Shown piece after piece: positions 54,976 through 62,455 of a stretch of DNA of 64,000 nt. The notes below the pieces were generated by a model that saw only the letters and a list, made by a program, of their open reading frames with translations, did no database searches and was not told the origin of the DNA. This DNA is from Calothrix sp. NIES-4105 (GTDB lineage Bacteria > Cyanobacteriota > Cyanobacteriia > Cyanobacteriales > Nostocaceae): positions 1,243,470 to 1,307,469 of the forward strand of contig NZ_AP018290.1 in the NCBI RefSeq assembly GCF_002368415.1, in the 5' to 3' direction. The translations under genes and the position numbers were made by a program. The number at the start of each line of letters is the position of its first letter. Position 1 is the first letter of the stretch.

Positions 54976-55716
54976 ATGCAAATAACCAAGCGTAATATTG
55001 AGTTACGAGTTGATGATAGTTTGATGCGTGTTTATGTAGCAACTCCAAAACCACCAGGTCAATACCCAGGTATTATTTTTCATAGTGATATTTATCAATT
55101 AGGCGGCGCCATGTTACGGGCAGTAAACTACTTAGCAGGGTTTGGTTATGTAGTCGCGGCGCCTGAAATATTCCATCGCATTGAACCTGTTGGTCAAGTT
55201 ATCGAACCAGATGACATTGGTAGAATGCGAGGTAACGATGACGCGCGTCGCACAGCTATTTCAGAGTATGATGCTGACTGCAAAGCAGTTTTGGAATTCC
55301 TCAAAAACGATGCTTCTGTAAATTCAGAAAAAATAGGCGCCTTTGGTTTTTGTATAGGAGGACACCTAGCTTTTAGAGCCGCATTTCAAAGTGAAGTCAA
55401 AGCCACCGTATGCTGTTATCCTACAGGCATTCCTAGCGGTAAGTTAGGTACGAGTATAGCTGACAGCATCGAGCGATGTAATGAAATTAAAAGCGAAATG
55501 TTGATAGTGTTCGGCACACAAGACCCACATATACCAGAGAATGACCGTCAAACAATCGTAAAATCACTTTCAAACGCTGGTATACAACATCAAGTTCTGT
55601 TGTACGATGCGGAACATACGTTTATGCGTGACGATGGATATCGGTATGACTCAGAACAGTCAACACTCGCTTGGTTTGAAATTACCACGTTTTTGAAAAA
55701 GATATTTGGAAAATAA
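54976..55716 (+). CDS. Dienelactone hydrolase family protein
   Basis: 246 residues from the ATG at 54976, which has a purine-rich ribosome site; a longer frame starts in a repeat. Alpha/beta hydrolase fold with nucleophile Cys in the FGFCIGGHLAFR motif, acid D in FGTQDPHIP and base H in YDAEHTFMRDDG. The Cys nucleophile marks the dienelactone hydrolase group. Substrate in cyanobacteria is unknown. Confidence 0.9.
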   Translation: MQITKRNIELRVDDSLMRVYVATPKPPGQYPGIIFHSDIYQLGGAMLRAVNYLAGFGYVVAAPEIFHRIEPVGQVIEPDDIGRMRGNDDARRTAISEYDADCKAVLEFLKNDASVNSEKIGAFGFCIGGHLAFRAAFQSEVKATVCCYPTGIPSGKLGTSIADSIERCNEIKSEMLIVFGTQDPHIPENDRQTIVKSLSNAGIQHQVLLYDAEHTFMRDDGYRYDSEQSTLAWFEITTFLKKIFGK

Positions 55717-55787
55717 ACCACAAAGGCACAAAGAACACAAAGAAAGAAGATAGCTCTTTTCTTTGTGCCCTTTGTGCCTTTGTGGTT
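55716..55787. repeat. CACAAAG-type hairpin repeat, stand-alone copy
   Basis: AACCACAAAGGCACAAAG at left pairs with CTTTGTGCCTTTGTGGTT at right. The same hairpin forms the core of the MITE-like elements at 27487 and 44654, but here there are no CTACCGTG termini. Confidence 0.8.
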
Positions 55788-55856
55788 CATTCCTCTTAAA
55801 GAATATTTTAAAAGTAATATTTATTACTAAATCCTAAATTTGATCCGGGGGATTCT

Positions 55857-56660
55857 CTAATTAACTTGAGGTTGACGAAAAGTATAAATATCTTTAATTG
55901 CAGTTACCCAACCATCAGATACAGATTCAAGAATTTTTATACCCTTTTCTTTGGTGGCTGTCGTCGCATCTCCTATTACACCACTTTTACTTAAATCGCG
56001 CGTTGTCCAAGCAAAAGGTAATTTACCTTCTGGTGAAAGCAAGCTACCCTCTGGCTGTTCAGGTGGATATTCAGTAACCGCGCGTTCCATTTTTACTTGT
56101 TGAGGCAAAAGTGCCAAAATAATGCTCGTCTCTAAATCTCCTGCGTGCATTCCTAACTGCGCTTCTTTTGGTGTTACTAGCTCTTTACAAATATGTGGCA
56201 CACGCCATGTAAATAATGGAAACACAATAAAATCACTATATTTAACATGCAAGTCTCGTGCGACCATTTGCATAACTTGTGGTTGTCCACCATGCGAATT
56301 CATTAGTACTAATTTTCTAAATCCCGCGCGGTATAAGCTATCTCCTACTTCAAAGAGCGTTGCAGACAGCGTTTCTGTAGTCAAAGTAATGGTTCCAGGG
56401 AAATGCCAATGCTCATTTGATTTACCGTAGTAGAGAGACGGCATTGCATAAGCAGGAACGCTCTTATCAAGTTTTTCTAGAGCTTTCCCTAATACTCCCA
56501 TGCCAATTGCAGCATCCACAATTAATGGTAGATGTGGGCCATGTTGTTCAATAGCTCCTGTAGGTTGAATAATTACCACATTTTCCTTATCGGGCATTGA
56601 CTCGATATCTGTCCAAGTCAAATATGGAAAAAAGCGCTCTGGAGGGATAAAACTATGCAT
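55857..56660 (-). CDS. Creatininase-family protein
   Basis: 267 residues. Metal-binding motifs PTGAIEQHGPHLPLIVDA and LVLMNSHGGQPQVMQM, with the HGG motif and MHAGDLETSIILA, are those of the creatininase/MftE-like amidohydrolase family. Members open cyclic amides or process redox peptides. Substrate here is not predictable. Divergent from the polyphosphate glucokinase gene, 85 bp apart. Confidence 0.9.
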   Translation of the reverse strand: MHSFIPPERFFPYLTWTDIESMPDKENVVIIQPTGAIEQHGPHLPLIVDAAIGMGVLGKALEKLDKSVPAYAMPSLYYGKSNEHWHFPGTITLTTETLSATLFEVGDSLYRAGFRKLVLMNSHGGQPQVMQMVARDLHVKYSDFIVFPLFTWRVPHICKELVTPKEAQLGMHAGDLETSIILALLPQQVKMERAVTEYPPEQPEGSLLSPEGKLPFAWTTRDLSKSGVIGDATTATKEKGIKILESVSDGWVTAIKDIYTFRQPQVN

Positions 56661-56745
56661 AAAGTCTTGTATATGTAATCCTTAACTTGAATTTTACTTG
56701 CGTTTGACAAATTAGTAATATAGTACACAAGGAGAACAAATTGTA

Positions 56746-57453
56746 ATGGCTGATACAAATGCATCTACTCGCACTCTATCAATAGATATTGGTGGAAGCG
56801 GTATTAAAGTAATGGTTTTGGATGAAAACGGTAACGCCATAAGCGAACGCGCGCGTTTAGATACTCCACAACCTCCAACACCTGAAGCGGTTATGAATAC
56901 AATTACCCAGTTAATAAAATCAGTTGGAGAATTTGATAGAATTTCTGCTGGGTTTCCTGGTGTAGTACGCGCGGGGGTCACAGAAACAGCCGTCAACTTA
57001 CATCCTGACTGGGTAGGGTATAATTTGGCTTCGGCATTATCAGAGCGTTTGCAAAAACCCGCGCGGGTGATCAATGACGCTGATATGCAGGGATTAGGCG
57101 CCATAGCGGGTAAAGGTGTAGAGTTAGTAATTACGCTAGGTACAGGGTTTGGGTCGGCATTATTTTTAAATGGAAAATTGGTACCCAATTTAGAAATGGG
57201 ACATCATCGTTTCCGAAAAGGTGAAACTTATGAAGAACAGCTTGGACGTGCAGCGTTAGAAAAAGTTGGCGAAGCAAAATGGAACGGAAGACTTGGAAAA
57301 GCAATATCATCGCTACAACACCTATTCAACTATGACTATCTATATATAGGTGGTGGGGAAGCAAAGTTAGTCAAAATCAAACTTCCCGAAAATATCAAAA
57401 TTATTTCCAATCTCAATGGCTTGTTAGGTGGTATAGCGTTATGGAGAGACTAG
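56746..57453 (+). CDS. ppgK: Polyphosphate glucokinase (ROK family)
   Basis: 235 residues. ROK signature LSIDIGGSGIKVMVLDENG, the phosphate motif LVITLGTGFGSALFLNG, and NLEMGHHRF as in polyphosphate-dependent glucokinases. Uses polyphosphate (or ATP) to make glucose-6-phosphate. Links polyphosphate stores with carbon metabolism. A 159-codon antisense frame over it is a shadow. Confidence 0.9.
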   Translation: MADTNASTRTLSIDIGGSGIKVMVLDENGNAISERARLDTPQPPTPEAVMNTITQLIKSVGEFDRISAGFPGVVRAGVTETAVNLHPDWVGYNLASALSERLQKPARVINDADMQGLGAIAGKGVELVITLGTGFGSALFLNGKLVPNLEMGHHRFRKGETYEEQLGRAALEKVGEAKWNGRLGKAISSLQHLFNYDYLYIGGGEAKLVKIKLPENIKIISNLNGLLGGIALWRD

Positions 57454-57570
57454 ACTCAAAAATCTCATCTATTCTTTAGATAGAGTTCATACTCAACCTG
57501 TCGAATGATGCAATAGTCTGTAATAAAAATTATCACATAAGAGTAGGGATATATTATTATAAACAGACTT

Positions 57571-58569
57571 ATGCTTCTTAAACCAATTAATCAGCAAGTA
57601 GTCGCCATCATGGGCGCCTCCAGTGGTATCGGTAGGTTGGCAGCGTTTATGTTCGCGCAAAAAGGTGCCAAAGTAATGGTATCCGCGCGTTCGGAAGCTG
57701 GATTAAAATCTTTAGTAGACGAGATTCATTTATTCGGTGGTGAAGTTGAGTATGTAGTTGCTGATGTCAGCGATATTGAACAAGTTCAAGCTTTTGTTGA
57801 TAAAACAGTCGCACAGTATGGGCGCCTAGATACATGGGTTAACGCAGCAGCTACAGGTGTAATCGGTCGGTTTGAAGATATTACAATTGAAGAATATAAG
57901 CGTGTAATTGATGTTACCTTGATGGGTCAAGTCAACGGTGTGAAAGCAGCTTTGCCTTACCTCAAGCAACAAGGAGGAGCAATAATTTGTGTTTCTTCGA
58001 TGGAAGGTAGAAGAAGTTTACCACTGCAAAATCCATATTCAACCGCAAAACACGGTTTGGAAGGATTTTTAGAAGGTTTGCGTGTCGAGTTAATGCACGA
58101 CAAGATACCTGTGAGTGTAACATCTATATTACCATCAGTAATAAACACACCTTACTATAATAAAGTTCGTACCAAGTTGGGAGTCAAACCAACAGGCATA
58201 CCACCTTATTATCAACCAAAAGTAGTTGCCGAAGCAATTCTTTATGCAGCAGAAAATCCAACGCGCGACTTTATTGCCGGAGATGTTGGTAGAGTATTAG
58301 ATGTGCTACAAAAACTTTCACCCCAGTTAGTAGATACAGTCTTAGCAGCAATAGGTTTTGTTGGACAGCGTACAAACGAGCCAAAAGCCGCTGGAACCGA
58401 TAACTTGTACGAACCGATTGAAGGTTATGACAAAATTGAAGGTGATTTTGGTAAACTCACAATACCCACTTTCTTAGACAATTTAGATAGAAACCCTGCA
58501 TTGAAGTGGGGAGCCGTTGCCGCTGGAGTTGCTGCGCTATTCGGACTGCTTGGTCAAGATAAAGCTTAA
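57571..58569 (+). CDS. SDR-family oxidoreductase with C-terminal membrane segment
   Basis: 332 residues. Rossmann signature GASSGIGRLAAFMF, catalytic Ser in ICVSSMEGR and YxxxK as YSTAKHGLEG. The C-terminus adds a 60-residue tail ending in a hydrophobic helix (GAVAAGVAALFGLLG), which may anchor it. NAD(P)-dependent dehydrogenase of unknown substrate. A hairpin follows the stop. Confidence 0.88.
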   Translation: MLLKPINQQVVAIMGASSGIGRLAAFMFAQKGAKVMVSARSEAGLKSLVDEIHLFGGEVEYVVADVSDIEQVQAFVDKTVAQYGRLDTWVNAAATGVIGRFEDITIEEYKRVIDVTLMGQVNGVKAALPYLKQQGGAIICVSSMEGRRSLPLQNPYSTAKHGLEGFLEGLRVELMHDKIPVSVTSILPSVINTPYYNKVRTKLGVKPTGIPPYYQPKVVAEAILYAAENPTRDFIAGDVGRVLDVLQKLSPQLVDTVLAAIGFVGQRTNEPKAAGTDNLYEPIEGYDKIEGDFGKLTIPTFLDNLDRNPALKWGAVAAGVAALFGLLGQDKA

Positions 58570-58582
58570 TATTAGTTGTAAT

Positions 58583-58606
58583 AGGGCGCTTTTGTTAAGG
58601 CGCCTT
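58583..58606 (+). terminator. GGCGC/GCGCC hairpin after the SDR gene
   Basis: GGGCGC ... GGCGCC with TTTTGTTAA between, 14 nt after the stop codon; followed by TTATAAATTTT. Moderate terminator candidate. Confidence 0.5.
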
Positions 58607-58613
58607 ATAAATT

Positions 58614-58757
58614 TTACAAATCAATACCTCTATCTTAAAGTTGGTTCAGTAATTCTTGATAACGTTGAGGTTCAATTTCAAGTTCCTGCTGCGCTGTTTA
58701 TTTCGCTACCCGTCTTAGTTCCGTGCGCTGCTCTGCTTGTTGACACTGCTGGTCTAG
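58614..58757 (-). pseudogene. Decayed Uma2-type coiled-coil tail
   Basis: Reverse-strand frame reads LDQQCQQAEQRTELRRVAK, stop, TAQQELEIEPQRYQELLNQL, stop, DRGIDL, stop. This pattern of Q/E/R-rich helix ending RGIDL resembles the C-terminal coiled coil of cyanobacterial Uma2 endonucleases. Two in-frame stops and no N-terminal domain make it a relic. Confidence 0.42.
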
Positions 58758-58801
58758 CTAATATCATGTTCGGTAACGTAACGTAACCGTACAGAATTGT
58801 T

Positions 58802-58830
58802 GTAGAGACGCGATTTAATCGCGTCTCCAC
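58802..58830. repeat. GTAGAGAC-armed palindrome (copy 2)
   Basis: Arms GTAGAGACGCGATT and AATCGCGTCTCCAC around a central A, 29 bp with one mismatch. Lies between the Uma2 relic and the HicB-like gene. Confidence 0.8.
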
Positions 58831-58890
58831 ATTATAGGCAATTAACCGGACATGATATAATTAAGTTCATAAGCGCGCTGAGAAGAGTTC

Positions 58891-59244
58891 ATGATTACTA
58901 AATTTGTAAAAAATCAAAATCAAGATTTATCTAAAGTTAATTATTCAATATTAATAGAAGAAAAAGAAGGAGGATATACTGCAACAGTTTGGGGGTTACC
59001 AGAATGTCAGTCCGAAGCACAAACACGAGAAGAAGCTATTCAAAATTTGTATGAGATTGTAAATACACGATTACAAAATGTTGAGATAGTTATGGCTGAA
59101 ATTGAAGCACCACACAAGCGAAACCCTTGGATAGAATTCGCAGGTATGTATGAAGATAATCCCTTATTTAATGAAGTCGTATCTAACATTGCAGCTTATC
59201 GCTGTGAAATGGACAATGAAATTGACTTAGAAGGGGAGGTTTAA
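58891..59244 (+). CDS. HicB-like antitoxin
   Basis: 117 residues. The core YSILIEEKEGGYTATVWGLP and SEAQTREEAIQNLYE is the HicB fold (RNase H-like). HicB proteins normally pair with HicA; here the next gene, 5 bp downstream, is a PIN-domain toxin instead, so it is a hybrid pair. The C-terminal tail has no recognised DNA-binding domain. Confidence 0.82.
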   Translation: MITKFVKNQNQDLSKVNYSILIEEKEGGYTATVWGLPECQSEAQTREEAIQNLYEIVNTRLQNVEIVMAEIEAPHKRNPWIEFAGMYEDNPLFNEVVSNIAAYRCEMDNEIDLEGEV

Positions 59245-59249
59245 TAAAT

Positions 59250-59669
59250 TTGTGGATACTAGATACAGATACTTTAACACTATACCAAAACCGAAACCCT
59301 AGAATACTGCAACGTCTTAACCAAATTAATTTTGAGCAAGTTGCTGTAACTGCAGTTACAGTTGAAGAACAAATGCGCGGTTGGTTGGATGCTATTAGAC
59401 AATCATCAGAACCACAAAGACTTGTTTGGGGTTATTTAGGATTACGACGAGGAATTGAATTTTTCAATAGAATAAGGATACTTGATTTTGATCAAAATGC
59501 ATCTGAGTTTTATAAAGAACTTAAGCAAGCGAAAATTCGTGTTGGTACACAGGATTTGCGAATTGCTGCAATCGCAATTTCAAATAATGCAATTTTAGTA
59601 ACACGCAACTTGCGAGATTTTTCTCGTATACCCAATTTAAAGTTTGAAGATTGGACTTTGGAAAACTAA
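59250..59669 (+). CDS. PIN-domain toxin (VapC-like ribonuclease)
   Basis: 139 residues. Acidic residues of the PIN site: D5 in ILDTDTLTLY, E in TVEEQMRGWL, D in GTQDLRIAAIA, and the tail TRNLRDFSRIPNLKFEDW typical of VapC. Begins with TTG, preceded by GGGGAGG 10 nt upstream; no better in-frame start. Five bp after the HicB-like gene, so co-translated. An RNA-cleaving toxin is expected. Confidence 0.85.
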   Translation: MWILDTDTLTLYQNRNPRILQRLNQINFEQVAVTAVTVEEQMRGWLDAIRQSSEPQRLVWGYLGLRRGIEFFNRIRILDFDQNASEFYKELKQAKIRVGTQDLRIAAIAISNNAILVTRNLRDFSRIPNLKFEDWTLEN

Positions 59670-59794
59670 TGTTCATTACCAGTAGCGGTTCGCGCTTCTT
59701 TTAATTCTGAGTTGGCGCCACGTGCGGATAATAATACGGACTTACTCATCTGGGAATTATCAACTGTTAACTCACTAATAGCGGAGTTATCAAT

Positions 59795-60802
59795 ATGCTA
59801 AGAAATAATTTCAGTAAAATCGTACTATCGCTATCTTTACCAATAGTTTTTGCCAGCAACATCATTACACCAGCCAAAGCTCAATCAATAACCCCAGCTA
59901 TTGATAGTACAGATACAAGTATCACGACAGAAGGAAACCGCATTAACATTCAAGGGGGGACGCTTTCTGGAGATAAAGCGAATCTTTTCCATAGTTTTCA
60001 AAAGTTTGGTCTTAACCCTAACGAAATTGCCAATTTTGTTTCTAATCGTCAGATTCAGAATATTTTAGGACGGGTAGTTGGTGGTGATGCTTCTATAATT
60101 AATGGATTAATTCAAGTTACGGGTGGTAACTCTAATTTATATTTAATGAATCCTGCTGGTATAGTATTCGGCGCCAACGCACGTCTAAATGTTCCAGCAG
60201 CTTTTACGGCAACAACTGCTAATGGTATTGGTTTTGGTAAAGATTGGTTTAACGCAATTGGCAGTAATGATTATAATGCCTTAGTTGGAAATCCGAATAG
60301 CTTTGCTTTCACAATGTCCCAACCTGGAAGTATTTTTAATGCAGAGAATTTAACACTAGGGGAAGGACAAAATTTGATGTTGCTGGGTGGAACTGTAGTT
60401 AATACAGGAACTATTACAGCACCATCGGGTAATATTACAGTTACCGCAGTACCAAGAACAAATTTAGTCAAAATTAGCCAGCAAGGTAACGTGTTAAGTT
60501 TGGCATTAGAAATGCCAACAACAATTAATACAAGCACCGGAGATACTACAAACGCTGGAAATATAAACATCAACGCTACTAACGGAAATATCATTACAGG
60601 TAATTTACAGTCCTACTCTTCCATAACTAGCAACGCTCCTACAGGTAATGCTAACAATTCTATTAGTTCAAGCAATGCAGGAGCAATTACTCTTGACGCT
60701 AAGGGTTCAATTACTACAGCTGATTTACAGTCGTACTCATCTACGAGTGCCAACGCTACTTCTGGTAACGCTAATAATTCTGGAAATGCAGGACGTTTGT
60801 AG
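59795..60802 (+). CDS. Truncated haemagglutinin-type TPS-domain protein
   Basis: 335 residues. Signal peptide ([21 protein letters not shown]) and TPS domain ([40 protein letters not shown]). Full-length relatives are usually much longer, with many beta-helix repeats, whereas this one ends after 335 residues with a tag GNAGRL. At the stop, the other frame continues as a different protein tail (see 60793). So the gene is probably truncated by deletion; the secreted TPS domain may still fold. Confidence 0.8.
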   Translation: MLRNNFSKIVLSLSLPIVFASNIITPAKAQSITPAIDSTDTSITTEGNRINIQGGTLSGDKANLFHSFQKFGLNPNEIANFVSNRQIQNILGRVVGGDASIINGLIQVTGGNSNLYLMNPAGIVFGANARLNVPAAFTATTANGIGFGKDWFNAIGSNDYNALVGNPNSFAFTMSQPGSIFNAENLTLGEGQNLMLLGGTVVNTGTITAPSGNITVTAVPRTNLVKISQQGNVLSLALEMPTTINTSTGDTTNAGNININATNGNIITGNLQSYSSITSNAPTGNANNSISSSNAGAITLDAKGSITTADLQSYSSTSANATSGNANNSGNAGRL

Positions 60803-60900
60803 AAACAGACGGGTCAGGGGAAATGGTTCTCACACCTAATGCAGCTACGATGTTCCTAATCGACCAAGAACAACGCCGATTATCACGACCATTTGATTAA
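60793..60900 (+). pseudogene. Foreign 3' tail fused to the truncated TPS gene
   Basis: A reading frame shifted by one relative to the TPS gene encodes [20 protein letters not shown] then IDQEQRRLSRPFD and a stop at 60898-60900. It has no start codon and begins exactly where the TPS gene ends. I take it as the end of a different gene joined by deletion. Source not recognised. Confidence 0.45.
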
Positions 60901-60912
60901 AGGAGATCAAAA

Positions 60913-61206
60913 ATGTCATCAGAAATCTACCAACCTACACCTGAACAACTCCAACATTGGGAAAAACTTGATGAGTTAGATAAATACGCATCTGCAGGTG
61001 TTATGTCTCTTGAAGAACAAGAACGGCGAGTCAACAACCTCCTTGATAAAAACTATTTTCACCGTCGTTTGGAAGAACTGCGCGCTCACAAACAAAAGTT
61101 GTTAGAAGATTTAGCTTGGGCTGAAGAACGCGAAGAATTATTGATTGCTGAAATCGATAGACGAGAACAATTGGCGCCTACTATTGACTCAAATAACCAA
61201 CACTGA
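60913..61206 (+). CDS. Small coiled-coil protein, unknown
   Basis: 97 residues. Highly charged helices (LEEQERRVNNLLDKNYF, HKQKLLEDLAWAEEREELL). No signal or membrane segment. AAGGAG lies 10 nt before the ATG. Family not recognised. Follows the TPS tail by 12 bp. Confidence 0.6.
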   Translation: MSSEIYQPTPEQLQHWEKLDELDKYASAGVMSLEEQERRVNNLLDKNYFHRRLEELRAHKQKLLEDLAWAEEREELLIAEIDRREQLAPTIDSNNQH

Positions 61207-61219
61207 TTAATCAACACAA

Positions 61220-61247
61220 GTAGAGATGTTACATGTAACGTCTCTAC
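61220..61247. repeat. GTAGAGAC-armed palindrome (copy 3)
   Basis: Arms GTAGAGATGTTACA and TGTAACGTCTCTAC form a 28-bp palindrome with one G-T type mismatch. Follows the coiled-coil gene stop by 14 bp. Confidence 0.8.
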
Positions 61248-61292
61248 AACATGTTATTTGTTGGGTTTTACTAAGTGCAAGCCAACGCACAA

Positions 61293-62099
61293 TTATATAA
61301 GAAGCCATTTACTGCGAGGGTCTACACAAGCGTTTACTTGCTGTAAATTACTATCAGTGAGCATAAAATCATTTTCATCAATTAAGCTAATACCAAAGTG
61401 TTCTGCAGATAATGCTATAGTTTCAGCAATAGCTTCTAACCAGGCTAATTTTAGTGTCTCACTTTCGTAATCAAAATTAGGATTGTGATGTAAGAAATAA
61501 CCAAAGAGAAATTCACAATCGTAAGCATATTTATGAGTGTCCAAAATATGGTAATGCCACACAGTATCGATTTCACGAGTGGGAATAATGGTGCGGTTTG
61601 GGTAAAGGTAGATTAAATAAAGAAACATTTTGTAGCGCTCAATTCCTTGTGAAACCTGTTTGTGATTCCACCCCAAACCATGTTCGGGGTGAATCAACAT
61701 GTTACTCCAGCCTAAATTGGCTAGGCGCCCGTAGTTGCTTTGGTATTCTTCCCAAGCTTGGGATGTAGCTTGAGTAGTTTTTAACACCTGGACACCGCGA
61801 AAGGTTTCCACTAAAAAGCCTTGGTTTTCTGTGCCAGAAATAATCAAATTACGGGTTTTTTGACGTATTGCTGGTAAAAAAAGCCAGTTAACACCCGTAA
61901 CAATAATAAATGCAACTATAGAAGCTAGAGTTAGTTCCACACTGTAAAAGAGCATAAAGCCCAAAGAAATTACAGCAATAAAAAACTGGCTGGGTAATCC
62001 AAGGACGATTTGGGAAACTAAGTTATTAATGGCATTCGCATCAGCAATGCGGCTAGCAACTTCCCCACTAGGCGGTCCTTCAAAATAGGATAAAGGCAA
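61293..62099 (-). CDS. Chimera of ABC-transporter membrane domain and GRDP-like domain
   Basis: 268 residues. Residues 1-132 match the central part of a peptidase-type ABC exporter membrane domain (ISLGFMLFYSVELTLAS; LPLSYFEG; NLGWSNM), but there is no ATPase domain. From about residue 134 (nucleotide near 61700) the sequence becomes a glycine-rich-domain-protein-like (GRDP) segment (DTVWHYHILDTHKYAYDCEF, LFGYFLHHNPNF). The frame is open, but neither half is complete. The transporter frame continues upstream of the ATG for about 50 bp before a stop codon, so the start is uncertain. Likely a recombination product. Confidence 0.7.
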   Translation of the reverse strand: MPLSYFEGPPSGEVASRIADANAINNLVSQIVLGLPSQFFIAVISLGFMLFYSVELTLASIVAFIIVTGVNWLFLPAIRQKTRNLIISGTENQGFLVETFRGVQVLKTTQATSQAWEEYQSNYGRLANLGWSNMLIHPEHGLGWNHKQVSQGIERYKMFLYLIYLYPNRTIIPTREIDTVWHYHILDTHKYAYDCEFLFGYFLHHNPNFDYESETLKLAWLEAIAETIALSAEHFGISLIDENDFMLTDSNLQQVNACVDPRSKWLLI

Positions 62100-62421
62100 A
62101 TGTAACAGCTTGCGTCCGTATTCTAAAATTAGTCCTTGGTTTAGATTTTTTGTTTATACGCTTCAGCAGGAATTTTTTTTAGATAAGTTTTGTTTTAGTG
62201 CGTACAATTTGAGAATACGCGCAAAAATTTGTATCAAAGGCGCCTTCTTTAGCCAGAGCAATAGTTTATTTTACAGTGGTTGTCTTTTAATGTTTCTGAA
62301 CTGGCACAGCAACTAGGTTGGCAACGAACTCAATTATTAGCTTACATTGTCAGGTAGTTGCCACCTGGTTTAATCGATTTCAACAATGTTTCGGGGCACG
62401 TGTTATTTTTAAATCAACATT
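62100..62421. other. Degraded region between the chimera and glgA
   Basis: A rightward frame gives FNVSELAQQLGWQRTQLLAY, then a frameshift to VVATWFNRFQQCFGARVIF and a stop near 62423. It looks like a decayed helix-turn-helix-like gene but no family was identified. An extra piece of the ABC frame (NQGLILEYGRKLLHLP) lies at about 62101-62155. Confidence 0.4.
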
Positions 62422-62449
62422 GTAGAGACGCGATATATCGCGTCTCTAC
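62422..62449. repeat. GTAGAGAC-armed palindrome (copy 4)
   Basis: Perfect 28-bp palindrome with arms GTAGAGACGCGATA and its complement. The glgA stop codon is 7 bp away, so it may act as a glgA terminator hairpin. Confidence 0.85.
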
Positions 62450-62455
62450 ATGTCT

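Noticed and set aside
56712-57188. 158-codon leftward frame over the polyphosphate glucokinase
   Set aside because: Antisense shadow of ppgK with no family or ribosome site.
60271-60594. 107-codon leftward frame inside the TPS gene
   Set aside because: Shadow of the repetitive TPS coding sequence.
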